64,000 nucleotides of DNA, taken from the NCBI GenBank assembly GCA_947460175.1, contig CANHGW010000008.1, positions 1 through 64,000 on the forward strand. The letters run 5' to 3'. This document shows positions 17,924 to 27,396 of the stretch, piece by piece. The DNA comes from Bacteroidota bacterium. GTDB lineage: Bacteria > Bacteroidota > Bacteroidia > Chitinophagales > Chitinophagaceae. The notes under the pieces were generated by a model. The model saw only the letters and a list, made by a program, of their open reading frames with translations. It did not search any database and was not told the origin of the DNA. The translations under genes and the position numbers were made by a program. Within the stretch, counting starts at the first letter, position 1. Each line of letters begins with the position of its first letter.

Positions 17924-18149
17924 CGGGATGTGGCGCAGCCCGGCGTAGAAGTTCGTTTTGAGGTACGAAAAACTGAACTACAAGTCCCGATTTATCGGGA
18001 TTAGCGCTAAGATGACAACTTGATACAGTCTATATTCGGGATGTGGCGCAGCCCGGCGTAGTAGTTCGTTTTGAGGTACGAAAAACTGAACTACAAGTCC
18101 CGATTTATCGGGATTAGCGCTAAGATGACAACTTGATACAGTCAATATT
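17924..18149 (+). repeat. Two 113-bp tandem repeats, each starting with the 5' part of tRNA-Pro
   Basis: Units 17924-18036 and 18037-18149 differ at two bases only, and the intact tRNA-Pro begins exactly one period later at 18150. The first 20 bases of each unit are identical to the tRNA 5' end (acceptor strand plus first half of the D arm, CGGGATGTGGCGCAGCCCGG). Then each unit diverges into an insert with two hairpins (GTAGTTC/GAACTAC at 18061-18094 and TCCCGA/TCGGGA at 18098-18113), resumes with TTAGCGC, which resembles the second half of the D arm, and ends in unrelated sequence. No anticodon or T arm follows, so the units are not working tRNAs. Confidence 0.9.
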
Positions 18150-18224
18150 CGGGATGTGGCGCAGCCCGGTTAGCGTACACGTCTGGGGGGCGTGTGGTCG
18201 CTGGTTCGAATCCAGTCATCCCGA
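18150..18224 (+). tRNA. tRNA-Pro (anticodon GGG)
   Basis: It folds as a full cloverleaf: acceptor CGGGATG/CATCCCG, D stem GCGC/GCGT, anticodon stem CACGT/GCGTG with loop CTGGGGG (anticodon GGG), T loop TTCGAAT, discriminator A. The 3' CCA is not encoded. It follows the 113-bp repeats and ends at a terminator. Confidence 0.95.
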
Positions 18225-18233
18225 CACAAATGT

Positions 18234-18258
18234 AAGTCGTTCTTATGAACGACTTTTT
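18234..18258 (+). terminator. Terminator of tRNA-Pro
   Basis: A 9-bp perfect stem (AAGTCGTTC at 18234-18242, GAACGACTT at 18247-18255) with a TTAT loop and a short T run. It touches the 3' end of the convergent MoxR gene. Confidence 0.8.
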
Positions 18259-19249
18259 AGTATAACTTCAACTTACCCAATCGATCCATTTCTTTTAAAA
18301 TGATTTGCTTCAGAGCAGTTTGTTTTGCTTCTTTGTTTTTATAAATCAAGCGGTGATCTAACACAGACACTGCGATATCATTTACATCATCTTCTATAAC
18401 AAATGAACGACCATTGACTAAGGCAAACGCTTTCAAACATTTCAAAAATGCAATGCCACTTCGAGTAGAAGCACCTAAACTGATTCCTTCATTTACTCTT
18501 GTTGCTCGTACAATATTAGTGATTGCTTTAATTATTTCTTCGTGGATAAATACAGCTTCGGCTTCCACTTGCAAGGCCAATACTTCTTGTAGACTAAGAA
18601 CTTGCTTAATAGTATCCAAATTTGAACTTATATGAAGATAGTTTTTGTAAATATCCAATTCGGTAGATTCATCGACATACCCAAAATAAATCTTCATATA
18701 AAAACGGTCGAGTTGAGCAGCAGGCAAGGGATAAGTACCTTCCATTTCAATCGGATTTTGAGTCGCTATAGTATAAAATAGTTTTTCTAATTTGTAAGTC
18801 ATATCGCCCATGGTAATTTGATTTTCGGCCATACATTCTAGTAAAGCACTTTGTACTTTGGGAGAAGCGCGATTGATTTCATCGGCTAATAATACATTGC
18901 AAAACAAAGGTCCTTTTTTGAAAATAAATTCTTTTTTCACATCATCAAATACATGAGTACCCAATAAATCCATTGGCAATAAATCAGGTGTAAACTGTAC
19001 ACGTTTAAACGATGCATTATGATGGCCATCACCTGAAATAGAACCGGCCAGAGTACGTGCCAGCACTGTTTTGCCCGTTCCAGGATTATCTTCCATCAAG
19101 ATATGCCCTTTGGCTAAGAGACAGGTTATCACTTGTTTTATTTGTTCACGTTTCCCTTTGATCACTTGTTCCATATTCTGGACAAGCGCATTTATTTTTT
19201 CTTGCGTATTCAAATGAGCATTTGATTCTGATTGCATTTCTTCTAGCAT
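18257..19249 (-). CDS. MoxR-family AAA+ ATPase
   Basis: The 330-residue chaperone-like ATPase has Walker A NPGTGKTVLARTLA, a conserved KRVQFTPDLLPMDLLGTHVF stretch, Walker B LLADEINRASPKVQSALLE, the sensor ATQNPIEMEGTYPLPAAQLDRF, and a C-terminal lid. MoxR proteins help mature or activate partner complexes. It is the last gene of the leftward DUF58-transglutaminase-MoxR operon, 12 bases after the transglutaminase gene. The partners are the neighbouring DUF58 and transglutaminase proteins by context. Confidence 0.92.
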   Translation of the reverse strand: MLEEMQSESNAHLNTQEKINALVQNMEQVIKGKREQIKQVITCLLAKGHILMEDNPGTGKTVLARTLAGSISGDGHHNASFKRVQFTPDLLPMDLLGTHVFDDVKKEFIFKKGPLFCNVLLADEINRASPKVQSALLECMAENQITMGDMTYKLEKLFYTIATQNPIEMEGTYPLPAAQLDRFYMKIYFGYVDESTELDIYKNYLHISSNLDTIKQVLSLQEVLALQVEAEAVFIHEEIIKAITNIVRATRVNEGISLGASTRSGIAFLKCLKAFALVNGRSFVIEDDVNDIAVSVLDHRLIYKNKEAKQTALKQIILKEMDRLGKLKLY

Positions 19250-19261
19250 AGTTTAAAACGA

Positions 19262-21871
19262 TTATGACTCCGTTTCGGGGTCGGGTAAGGAATAATATTT
19301 TACAAAAGTATTTAAATTTAAAAATGAAAGACAACGTTGATACCAACGATAATGTGATTTCACTTTTTGTTCGAATGGTTTAAAAAATTGAACCAATCTA
19401 TTTTGTTCAGATGCAGACAATGATTGATTGGCGTATTTAAGTTTTAAATATAAATTCATAAATATGGCATATTCAGTACCGAATTTTTGATCCACTACAT
19501 TTTTAGCAAATTGCCATTGAGTCATTGTAGAACGATCTACCTTTAACATATGTAATAGTAAGGTAGAGGCTTTATAATTATAATATGCTTTAGCATCGCT
19601 ATTAGATGAATTATTTAATTTAAACTTAAACCAATTATACAGTAAAGTCGGGATTAAAAATGTCAAGAATATCAAACTAAGTAAAATTGAACATGCCCAT
19701 ATTAAATAGGTTTTCAACGGTCGTTGTTCTACATTGTCTTTTGCTGATTCTTTTTGATTCTCTTTATCTAAATCTTTGATATAGACTTCGTCAGTAGGTA
19801 ATTGTTGTGGTAGTTTTTTAAGAAGAAGTTGTATGCTAGGTTCTGGACTAAAAGCCTTTAATTTGTCAGCATATGAAACAGCCATTACTTCACTGCCTTT
19901 ATGCAAATACGATAACCCAACCTGAATACTGTCTTTCCATACACGTGCCACTTTCATATCAAGCGTGATATTTTCATTGATGGCAGGATACTCTACATCT
20001 TTAAAAATAAGATTATTGATATGTACTGTAGCCAGTTTGCGTGTAGTATCAACTGATAGTACATTACCAGCTGCAGCCATCACGGGTTTAGGTGGCTCCA
20101 TGGGTGGAGTGCCATCGGGTGTAGGTGATTGTTCGGCTTCATCGTTTCCAACAGTAGTATCAAAATCAATCCATCCATACTCAGGAAAATACACTTGCAC
20201 CCAACCATGTGATTGATCTTCGTAAAACCAATACCAACCTTTATTTTTATCACTACGATCTACTGTAAGAAATCCAGTAACAACTCTACACGGAATTTTC
20301 ATAGATCGAAGAATTGCAACAGTAGCAGCTGCATAGTATGCACAATATCCTTTTTTACTTTCAAATAAAAAATATAACAATTTAGATGCTCCGGGCAAGC
20401 CAGGAACACCTGGATTATCTGTATAAGTATACACTCGTTCATTCAATTCATTTCGAGCTAAAAAATAATCCCTCACAGCTAAAATTTTATCGATTGCTGT
20501 TGATTTACCATTGGACAAACTATCAGCTAATAGTTTGACAGGTTGATACTGACCTTTAGTAGGAAAGAACGTATAATAATTCAAGAAATCTTGATTAACA
20601 CTACTGTAATTCTTGGCTTTACGCAACACATCAAACCGCTGTTGTTGAAATTGTCTTATTTGAGCATCTTCAGAATTGTAAATAAAGTAGGCGCTATTTA
20701 AATCAGATACATACGATTTGCTTCGATATGCCGATGTAAATTCTTTTTGAAAATCTTTTTCGACAGTAATAGGCTGTACAAAATAGGCTGTACTAGGTGC
20801 AATGAAAAAGTTGGCCGATAATCTCTTTTTATAAACCTCAACTTCAACTGTTTTTTTATTTCTTGTAGCCATCTCACGTTCTAATCGAGTACTATCCTTA
20901 AATGTAAAAAACAAGGGTATCTTAGAAGGATCTGGAACAAATTCATCATTGTAACTAAAAGTAGAATCCCGTTCAAAGGTTTCTGTTAATGTATCGAATT
21001 TGGTAAAATGATAGGATGTAAGGTAAAGAGGGTTAGCCATTTCTGAACCTGGGAAATAACTATCAATATGTGCACAGAAAAGAGGTTCAGGATTGCTATT
21101 TCGTTTATTGTTTGCTCCTAATCCCATGCTTTCACGATTTTGAACCGAACCATCTTTTTTGTTTTTAAGCATTTGATTTTCTCCGTCTTTACCTTGCCCA
21201 CCATATTCTTCTACACGCTCTTTGATTTCAGGATATAAAACATAAATAACAGCTCCAAATAACAAGAATAAAACAGTACAAAATGCGATCAACCGACCGG
21301 TGAATTGCAACCAAAATTTCGAATCTGTTCGTTCGGAATTACGAAGCGATTCTGTAGTGTAAATGATATAAATTGCATACAATGCTACAGGTGTAAAATA
21401 CATCAACAACTTTTCAATTGTAATTTCACCCGTTTTAGAAATCAGGAAAATGCTAAGTATCAAAAAGATGCCTGAAAGAATAATAGGAAAAAATCGAATT
21501 CGCTGTAGCCCCCATCCTACCAGCCATCCTGCTGAAAATAAATAAGCGAATACTAAAAATTGAATGGAAATAAAAAAACTATCAAACTCTCCTATTGAAT
21601 AATTATCCAATAATTTATAGACTGAGAATAATGCAAATAATAATAATGAAGCAATTGGTAAAAAACGAAATCTAAATTGTGCAAGCGTATATGCAACGAG
21701 CATTCCTATAGAAAAATAAATTGTTTGCAACTGCCATTGTTCGCGTAACAAAGTGAAGTATCGATTGGAATTCCATAAAATAAATAGAACTACCAATATC
21801 GTAGGCAATAGTAGAAATAATAGCTGTGCTATAAAACGAGAAAATGATCGTTCTTTAAATATCTTCATCAT
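19262..21871 (-). CDS. Membrane transglutaminase-like protein
   Basis: This 869-residue protein has six or seven N-terminal membrane helices (residues 1-215), then a large periplasmic part with a transglutaminase/protease core. The catalytic cysteine is in KKGYCAYYAAATVAILRSM, the histidine in DQSHGWVQVYFPEYGW and the aspartate in IDFDTT. A last membrane helix (LIWACSILLSLIFLTFLIPTLLY) leads into a helical cytoplasmic tail like DUF4129. Enzyme substrate unknown. The ATG overlaps the upstream DUF58 stop by 4 bases, so translation is coupled. Confidence 0.9.
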   Translation of the reverse strand: MMKIFKERSFSRFIAQLLFLLLPTILVVLFILWNSNRYFTLLREQWQLQTIYFSIGMLVAYTLAQFRFRFLPIASLLLFALFSVYKLLDNYSIGEFDSFFISIQFLVFAYLFSAGWLVGWGLQRIRFFPIILSGIFLILSIFLISKTGEITIEKLLMYFTPVALYAIYIIYTTESLRNSERTDSKFWLQFTGRLIAFCTVLFLLFGAVIYVLYPEIKERVEEYGGQGKDGENQMLKNKKDGSVQNRESMGLGANNKRNSNPEPLFCAHIDSYFPGSEMANPLYLTSYHFTKFDTLTETFERDSTFSYNDEFVPDPSKIPLFFTFKDSTRLEREMATRNKKTVEVEVYKKRLSANFFIAPSTAYFVQPITVEKDFQKEFTSAYRSKSYVSDLNSAYFIYNSEDAQIRQFQQQRFDVLRKAKNYSSVNQDFLNYYTFFPTKGQYQPVKLLADSLSNGKSTAIDKILAVRDYFLARNELNERVYTYTDNPGVPGLPGASKLLYFLFESKKGYCAYYAAATVAILRSMKIPCRVVTGFLTVDRSDKNKGWYWFYEDQSHGWVQVYFPEYGWIDFDTTVGNDEAEQSPTPDGTPPMEPPKPVMAAAGNVLSVDTTRKLATVHINNLIFKDVEYPAINENITLDMKVARVWKDSIQVGLSYLHKGSEVMAVSYADKLKAFSPEPSIQLLLKKLPQQLPTDEVYIKDLDKENQKESAKDNVEQRPLKTYLIWACSILLSLIFLTFLIPTLLYNWFKFKLNNSSNSDAKAYYNYKASTLLLHMLKVDRSTMTQWQFAKNVVDQKFGTEYAIFMNLYLKLKYANQSLSASEQNRLVQFFKPFEQKVKSHYRWYQRCLSFLNLNTFVKYYSLPDPETES

Positions 21872-23220
21872 ATCAATTCAATATTTAGATTCGATTTACT
21901 TAAAACATTCATAAGTTTCTTTTCTCGATTAATCGTATTGAATTTGAGAGGATGTATAGCCCATCGAGATTTCATACGTTGCAATGCATCACTAGGAGGT
22001 TTCAAAAACAAACGACTAATCCAATTGAGCAAATAATAACTTTTAAATGCCTTACTCATTTGTACAAAAAAAATGGTTGTATTGGAATCACAATTTGATA
22101 ATAGATTGGTTAACTCTTCAGGCGAGGTAAATGAATGAATGCAAAGCACACTTCCACTTTTTGGTTTAAAATAATCTGCAATTGAAACATCCTGATGCCA
22201 AGTAGATAAAGCAATTTTAACTTGTGTAGGATTGAGCCCAGATTCATTAAAATGGACATCTTGATCAGAAATATATTTCACTTCAAATTCTTTTTGAGTC
22301 AAAGCTTCAAACAATGTCCAAACACAATTTTTGTAAAAATTCAACATGACCTGTTGATACTCATTGTATAATATAAAATCAGCACAATTAAAATAAGTCG
22401 CATAAAAATATAAATGAGACGCAAACGGATCCATCACCTCGGGCACTCTTACAACTAGTTCTTTATTTTTGGCAAATATTTTCCAAACAATTCGTCTTAC
22501 ATCATCAGAATCTTCAAATTTCTTATAATTAAGATGCTCTCCTTCCACTTTTCTTAACTGCTCAATGCGCACAATTTCTTCTTCTGTTTTTTTAGGAGGT
22601 AAATCATTCGTTGACCTCAAAAACGATTTGGGTGTATTTAATATACTATGATTGATAGAAGTAGTAGCTACCAACGAAAAAAGCTGTAGCATATCTTCAA
22701 AATAAATCATTGATTTTTCAAAATGATACTCTTTAATATCTGGCAACAACAATAAATTATTTCCACTAAGTCCAGTCCCCACAGGAATGAATTGCTTTTT
22801 GACCCTACCAGCAATAATCATTTTATCGGTCATTTGATATTGATTATAAAAAAAACGAGTTTTCACAAACCCTAAAAAAGGCTTAATGGCATTTGGCATC
22901 AATGTACGAATACGCAATTGACGTTTGATATCTGTAACATCCATCGTAACATCTACTTGATTGGCATTCTTACCTAGTAAAAAATAAATCCAACTAATGA
23001 AACAACTTAAAAATGAAACAGCAATAATTACAATAGAAAAAATCATAATAATCTTTGCCATTAAAAATGCTAAACCAGAAAAAGAGCTCGTTTCTACTTT
23101 ACTTCCATTGAGATATCGATAGCCTAAAAAAATAATAAGCATTAACAACATGAAGTTGATCCTAAATGGGAAAAACTGTGCGTAGTACCTCAACCAATTC
23201 GATAAACGAGAAAACTTCAT
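21868..23220 (-). CDS. DUF58 domain protein
   Basis: A 450-residue protein with two N-terminal membrane helices (about 22-40 and 50-78) followed by a soluble region with the DUF58 stretch DDVRRIVWKIFAKNKELVVRVPEVMDPF (the conserved D-x-R-x-I-x-W core). The rest resembles a von Willebrand A-like fold, poorly conserved. It is the first gene of the three-gene operon. In characterised systems DUF58 proteins work with MoxR ATPases in cell-envelope processes. Confidence 0.85.
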   Translation of the reverse strand: MKFSRLSNWLRYYAQFFPFRINFMLLMLIIFLGYRYLNGSKVETSSFSGLAFLMAKIIMIFSIVIIAVSFLSCFISWIYFLLGKNANQVDVTMDVTDIKRQLRIRTLMPNAIKPFLGFVKTRFFYNQYQMTDKMIIAGRVKKQFIPVGTGLSGNNLLLLPDIKEYHFEKSMIYFEDMLQLFSLVATTSINHSILNTPKSFLRSTNDLPPKKTEEEIVRIEQLRKVEGEHLNYKKFEDSDDVRRIVWKIFAKNKELVVRVPEVMDPFASHLYFYATYFNCADFILYNEYQQVMLNFYKNCVWTLFEALTQKEFEVKYISDQDVHFNESGLNPTQVKIALSTWHQDVSIADYFKPKSGSVLCIHSFTSPEELTNLLSNCDSNTTIFFVQMSKAFKSYYLLNWISRLFLKPPSDALQRMKSRWAIHPLKFNTINREKKLMNVLSKSNLNIELI

Positions 23221-23384
23221 TCAATTAAAATAACATTCGAATATAGTGTATTTCATATTCAAAGTAAGTGCTTTAAACAAATTTTAGGAAAATCCATGAA
23301 AGGTTGGCGTAAATAGTTTAGTTATTCACAATGAATGAAGCAACCTAGAATTTACTTATTTTCGTTTTCCATTATAATATTTGT

Positions 23385-24623
23385 ATGAGTACTACTATCA
23401 CCTGTCCCAATTGCAATACAACCTTTAATATCGACGAGGCATTGACGGCAGATATCGAAAAATCGATAAAGGCAACCTATGATGAACAAAAAAAGGAATT
23501 AATCAACAGTATTAATACTGAAAAATCCTTGCTTGAACAAGAAAAAGCAAAATTGGAAGAAACAAAACGAAATGAAAATAAACTTTTTTTGGAACGTCTC
23601 GAAAATGCTAAAAAAATGCAACGACAAGAACTCGAGAATGAAATAAAGTTAATTGCAGAAAATGATCAAAAAGAAAAATTAACTTATTTTCAAAATGAAT
23701 TAAAATTGAAGGATGAAAAACTAAAACAATTAAATGAAAAAGAGTTAGAAGTATTAAAACTGAATACCCTTTTAAAAGATCAACAAGAACAAGAAAAGCA
23801 TAATTTAAATAAATTAAAAATCACCCTAGAAACAGAATTAAAAGAAAAGCTATCCGACGAAATATTACTCAAAGAAAGAGAAAAGCATGATATGGAGAAA
23901 AGGGAGACTGATAAAAAACTAGCCGATCAAACTAAATTAATAGAGGAAATGCAACGTAAGATGCAACAAGGCTCCATGCAAACACAAGGTGAAGTACAAG
24001 AAATTGCTTTAGAGGAATTGCTCGCATCGGCATTTCCATTTGATATCATTTCAGAAGTGGGAAAAGGTAAACGAGGTGCAGACTGTATATTAATTGTACG
24101 CAATGAGTATGGGCATGAGTGTGGTAAAATTATTTTCGAAAGTAAACGAACCAAAGATTTTGATAAGAAATGGCTTCCTAAATTAAAGGAAGACGCGCTT
24201 GAATCTGGCTGCGACCTTTGTGTATTAGTATCTCAAGTACTCCCAGATGATATGCGTATGTTTGATCAACGTGAAGGAGTTTGGATATGCAAATTCAATG
24301 AAGTAGCTCAATTGGTAAAAGCACTACGAGAAGGAATTTTGAATGTTGCTAGAGCTAATAAATCACAAGAAAATAGAGGCGAAAAAAAAGAAATGCTTTA
24401 TCATTATTTTACAAGTAATGAATTTTTACAACAAATGAGAGCCATTAATGAAGCCTATCTATATCTTAAATCCTCCATAGATCGAGAAAGACTACAGATG
24501 GAAAAAATATGGAAAGAACGCGAAAAACAAATTGACAAAGTATTATTAAACAATACTTACCTTATGGGAACAATAAAGGGTATTGCAGGCAATGATGTTG
24601 ATGATATTGGATTATTAGAATAA
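23385..24623 (+). CDS. DUF2130 coiled-coil protein with nuclease-like domain
   Basis: The 412-residue protein opens with a zinc-ribbon-like CPNC knuckle (residues 8-11) and then a long charged coiled coil (about 25-200). A PD-(D/E)XK-like region follows: GKGKRGADCILIV, then CGKIIFESKRTKDFDKKWLPKLKED, with Asp and E-x-K residues in the right order. A second coiled-coil tail ends the protein. DUF2130 proteins have been proposed to be nuclease-like; the substrate is unknown. The next gene starts 13 bases later. Confidence 0.82.
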   Translation: MSTTITCPNCNTTFNIDEALTADIEKSIKATYDEQKKELINSINTEKSLLEQEKAKLEETKRNENKLFLERLENAKKMQRQELENEIKLIAENDQKEKLTYFQNELKLKDEKLKQLNEKELEVLKLNTLLKDQQEQEKHNLNKLKITLETELKEKLSDEILLKEREKHDMEKRETDKKLADQTKLIEEMQRKMQQGSMQTQGEVQEIALEELLASAFPFDIISEVGKGKRGADCILIVRNEYGHECGKIIFESKRTKDFDKKWLPKLKEDALESGCDLCVLVSQVLPDDMRMFDQREGVWICKFNEVAQLVKALREGILNVARANKSQENRGEKKEMLYHYFTSNEFLQQMRAINEAYLYLKSSIDRERLQMEKIWKEREKQIDKVLLNNTYLMGTIKGIAGNDVDDIGLLE

Positions 24624-24636
24624 CACAACAAGTAAA

Positions 24637-25233
24637 ATGAAAAAATATATCTTTTTAATAATCCTATTTATTTCCACCTTTATTCTATCAGCAATTAATC
24701 CAAAAGATTATTTCACATGGATGCTAGAAGTGTTTCCAGCTGTTATAGGTTTCATCCTATTAATTTTTACGTTCAAAAAATTTCAATTTACTTATTTGAC
24801 CTATGTATTTATTTTAATTCATTGTATTATTTTATTTGTAGGTGGACATTATACCTATGCAGAAGTTCCATTGTTTGATTGGATAAAAGACATCTTTCAT
24901 CAGGATAGAAACAACTATGACAAAATTGGACATTTTGCTCAAGGTTTTGTTCCAGCAATGATAACCCGAGAGATATTGATACGAAAAAATATAGTCAGCT
25001 CAAACAATTGGCTTTCAGTATTTACAGTTTCAATATGTATGAGCATTTCTGTTTTGTATGAATTTTTAGAATGGGGAGTTGCACTAGGCACAGGTGAATC
25101 GGCTGATGCTTTTCTCGGCTCACAAGGTGACGTATGGGATACACAAGCAGATATGTTATATGCTACGATTGGTGCAATATGTATGATTTTATTGTTGGGT
25201 AAAATTCAACGAAAAACAATTTTGAATTCTTAA
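24637..25233 (+). CDS. DUF2238 (YjdF-like) membrane protein
   Basis: A 198-residue protein with about six hydrophobic helices. It shows the family hallmarks DKIGHFAQGFVPAMITREIL, LYEFLEWGVAL and SQGDVWDTQADMLYATIGA, with conserved His, Glu and Asp residues that resemble a metal or catalytic set. It belongs to the DUF2238 group. It shares a likely transcript with the DUF2130 gene, 13 bases upstream. The function is unknown. Confidence 0.8.
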   Translation: MKKYIFLIILFISTFILSAINPKDYFTWMLEVFPAVIGFILLIFTFKKFQFTYLTYVFILIHCIILFVGGHYTYAEVPLFDWIKDIFHQDRNNYDKIGHFAQGFVPAMITREILIRKNIVSSNNWLSVFTVSICMSISVLYEFLEWGVALGTGESADAFLGSQGDVWDTQADMLYATIGAICMILLLGKIQRKTILNS

Positions 25234-25310
25234 TATTCTTTTTAATATCGTAAGCATATTTGTATTCGTGTGATTACATTAGCCAATAGAATGTTTAAAA
25301 TACTTTAAAG

Positions 25311-26513
25311 CTATTTACTCAATTCAATAAAGACTTTACGTCTAAAATCATAGTAATCATCTGTATATGCTCCCATATCTGAAAACGCAACGCCATAATT
25401 AACAATAAACGTTATAGTAGCTTTTATATCAGGACAATAAAAAGCACCTGCAGCATAATTGACTTCGCCACCTGGATGTCCATACCAAGTATAATCATTG
25501 CCATTCACATTTATTCTCATGGCTCTGCATCCTCCTGCACATCCCATCGTTGTATCAATACCTTGAATTGTTGTCATTTCTGTTAACATTGCAGGGCTTA
25601 TGATAGTTTTATCACGATATAACGCATTTGTAAATAAACGTAAATCATTCGGGTTACTATAAATCCCTGTAAACCCTTTACCATCACCTGTATACAAAGG
25701 AGTTAAATCTTGTAATACTCCTTCCTTTCTGTAATCGTAGTAACCTTTTGCTATTTGATTCCAAGGCAATGTTTCCTGTGGCCTTATATACGAACTGTTC
25801 ATTTGCAATACATTGAATACTTCATTTCGTAGCATAGTAGACTGATCGGCTCCAATTACTTTATTAATAATCATTGCTAATAATACATGATTCAATGTTT
25901 GATTATATGAATGCTTTGTATTGTATTCAAATGCAGGATTTTTCCCAAAGGCAAAACTTAATAACTTTTCATATGATTTTTCTTTATCCAAATTATTAAA
26001 CGTGTATAAAATAAATTCGGAATCAAAAACAACATCATAAATACCACTACTATGAGAAAGCAAATCACGAACTCTAGCTTTTTCAGCATTCTTAATTTTC
26101 CCTATGAGTTTCTCATCAATATACTTCGATATCAAATCATCCAAATTAATTTTTCCTGCCTCCACCAATTTATAAATCATTACAGCTGTAAATAATTTAG
26201 TAACACTTGCAATTTTACCTAAATGACATCCTTGCATTTTGGTACGATTAGCGATATCGGCATATCCACTACTCTTGTACCAAGTTCCTTGCTGGTCTTG
26301 TATCATCAGTGAAATGCCAGGCATACCTTTATCTGTAAGTCCTTGAATTAATTGCGTATAGGCAGCATTTTTAGGATGTGAAGCACTTGAATCTATCCAT
26401 CCAAAATTCTCAACACATGCGACTACCGATTGATCTGTTTCTTTTTTCTTGCATGCATTGAATAATACAAGTGAAAATATACTAAGAATAAATATTCTAT
26501 CTAACTTAAACAT
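25311..26513 (-). CDS. Serine hydrolase lipoprotein (beta-lactamase class C family)
   Basis: A 400-residue protein with a lipoprotein signal (LFNACKKK), so it is membrane-anchored outside the cytoplasm. The catalytic SxxK motif is SVTKLFTAVM, and a C-terminal GHPGGE stretch matches the HxG motif. The usual YxN tyrosine motif (normally YSN) appears as SYNQTLNH, with a one-residue shift. Such family members are esterases or D-aminopeptidases rather than true beta-lactamases. It is monocistronic or cotranscribed with the gene at 26538, which starts upstream. Confidence 0.85.
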   Translation of the reverse strand: MFKLDRIFILSIFSLVLFNACKKKETDQSVVACVENFGWIDSSASHPKNAAYTQLIQGLTDKGMPGISLMIQDQQGTWYKSSGYADIANRTKMQGCHLGKIASVTKLFTAVMIYKLVEAGKINLDDLISKYIDEKLIGKIKNAEKARVRDLLSHSSGIYDVVFDSEFILYTFNNLDKEKSYEKLLSFAFGKNPAFEYNTKHSYNQTLNHVLLAMIINKVIGADQSTMLRNEVFNVLQMNSSYIRPQETLPWNQIAKGYYDYRKEGVLQDLTPLYTGDGKGFTGIYSNPNDLRLFTNALYRDKTIISPAMLTEMTTIQGIDTTMGCAGGCRAMRINVNGNDYTWYGHPGGEVNYAAGAFYCPDIKATITFIVNYGVAFSDMGAYTDDYYDFRRKVFIELSK

Positions 26514-26537
26514 ATTACTAGTGATTATTTTTATATT

Positions 26538-27182
26538 TTAATTAGAAACTGGTTTAAAATTGAATCCAATATGAATTTGATTGATCGGCAAAATGCTTGA
26601 AAGTTGACTAAAAGGTAATTGTACACCAAATTCATATTTGAGAAGCAAACCGATATTCCATTTAGATAACTGAACTAAACCAATGCCTGCAGCTAATCCA
26701 AGTGAAGGTGCCACTTGAAAACGGGCTGATGATACTTTATCATAATTGCCATTTCCATTAAATTCAAATTCGTCATTGGATTGATAAACATTCATTAATG
26801 ACAAATTCAGAGAAGGTCTGAAAAAAAGTTTTTTAGAAAGTAGTATAGTATACCCTAAGCCCGGTTTCAAATACATGGCTCGTTGCAATGACGCAATAGA
26901 AAAATAGCCCAAACTAACTGAATAATCTAAGCTTGATTTTAATGATTTTTTAGACAACTGCTTTTGTAATCCTAATTCAAAACCAGGATGGATTCTTCCA
27001 TTGACAAAATGTGGTGGCATACCAATACCAGTGTTCATTACAGTAGTATTAAACACAGCTCGACGCAGCAAAAACTGCTTGCATTTATCATGATTTCGTT
27101 GTACAAACATGGAATTGCGTTGTTTAGCAAATCCAATTGTACAAAGCATACTAAAATAGACAACTATATAAAATCGTTTCAT
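26538..27182 (-). CDS. Outer-membrane beta-barrel-like protein
   Basis: A 214-residue protein with an N-terminal signal peptide (hydrophobic to about residue 19, FAKQ). The mature part alternates polar and hydrophobic residues with many aromatic and glycine positions (GLGYTILLSKKLFFRPSLNLSLM, LKYEFGVQLPF), as in small beta barrels, and ends in an aromatic strand (IHIGFNFKPVSN). I recognise no family. It lies upstream of the serine hydrolase gene with 24 bases between. Confidence 0.65.
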   Translation of the reverse strand: MKRFYIVVYFSMLCTIGFAKQRNSMFVQRNHDKCKQFLLRRAVFNTTVMNTGIGMPPHFVNGRIHPGFELGLQKQLSKKSLKSSLDYSVSLGYFSIASLQRAMYLKPGLGYTILLSKKLFFRPSLNLSLMNVYQSNDEFEFNGNGNYDKVSSARFQVAPSLGLAAGIGLVQLSKWNIGLLLKYEFGVQLPFSQLSSILPINQIHIGFNFKPVSN

Positions 27183-27396
27183 TATTTACTTTGCGTAAAT
27201 ATAATCATATCTCAGTTAATAAATAATGAGACCTTGATTTCAAGGTAAAATTATTAATTAAAAAAGAGTAAACTGCACATCTTGATCATTTAAATTTAGA
27301 CTCAAGAGTGACACATTGAAAGTTATTTCAACTAGTATAATTAAAAGAAAATAATTTGAAAAACTACTTAGATAAATCTATTCTAAAAAAGGTCAA

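Noticed and set aside
17924-18149. Two extra working tRNA-Pro genes
   Set aside because: The units share only the first 20 bases with the tRNA (plus a D-arm-like echo); anticodon arm, T arm and 3' acceptor strand are missing.
27231-27246. Terminator or operator hairpin (ACCTTGA/TCAAGGT) between the barrel gene and cspA
   Set aside because: Only a 7-bp stem with a two-base loop and no T run in an AT-rich gap; too weak to call.
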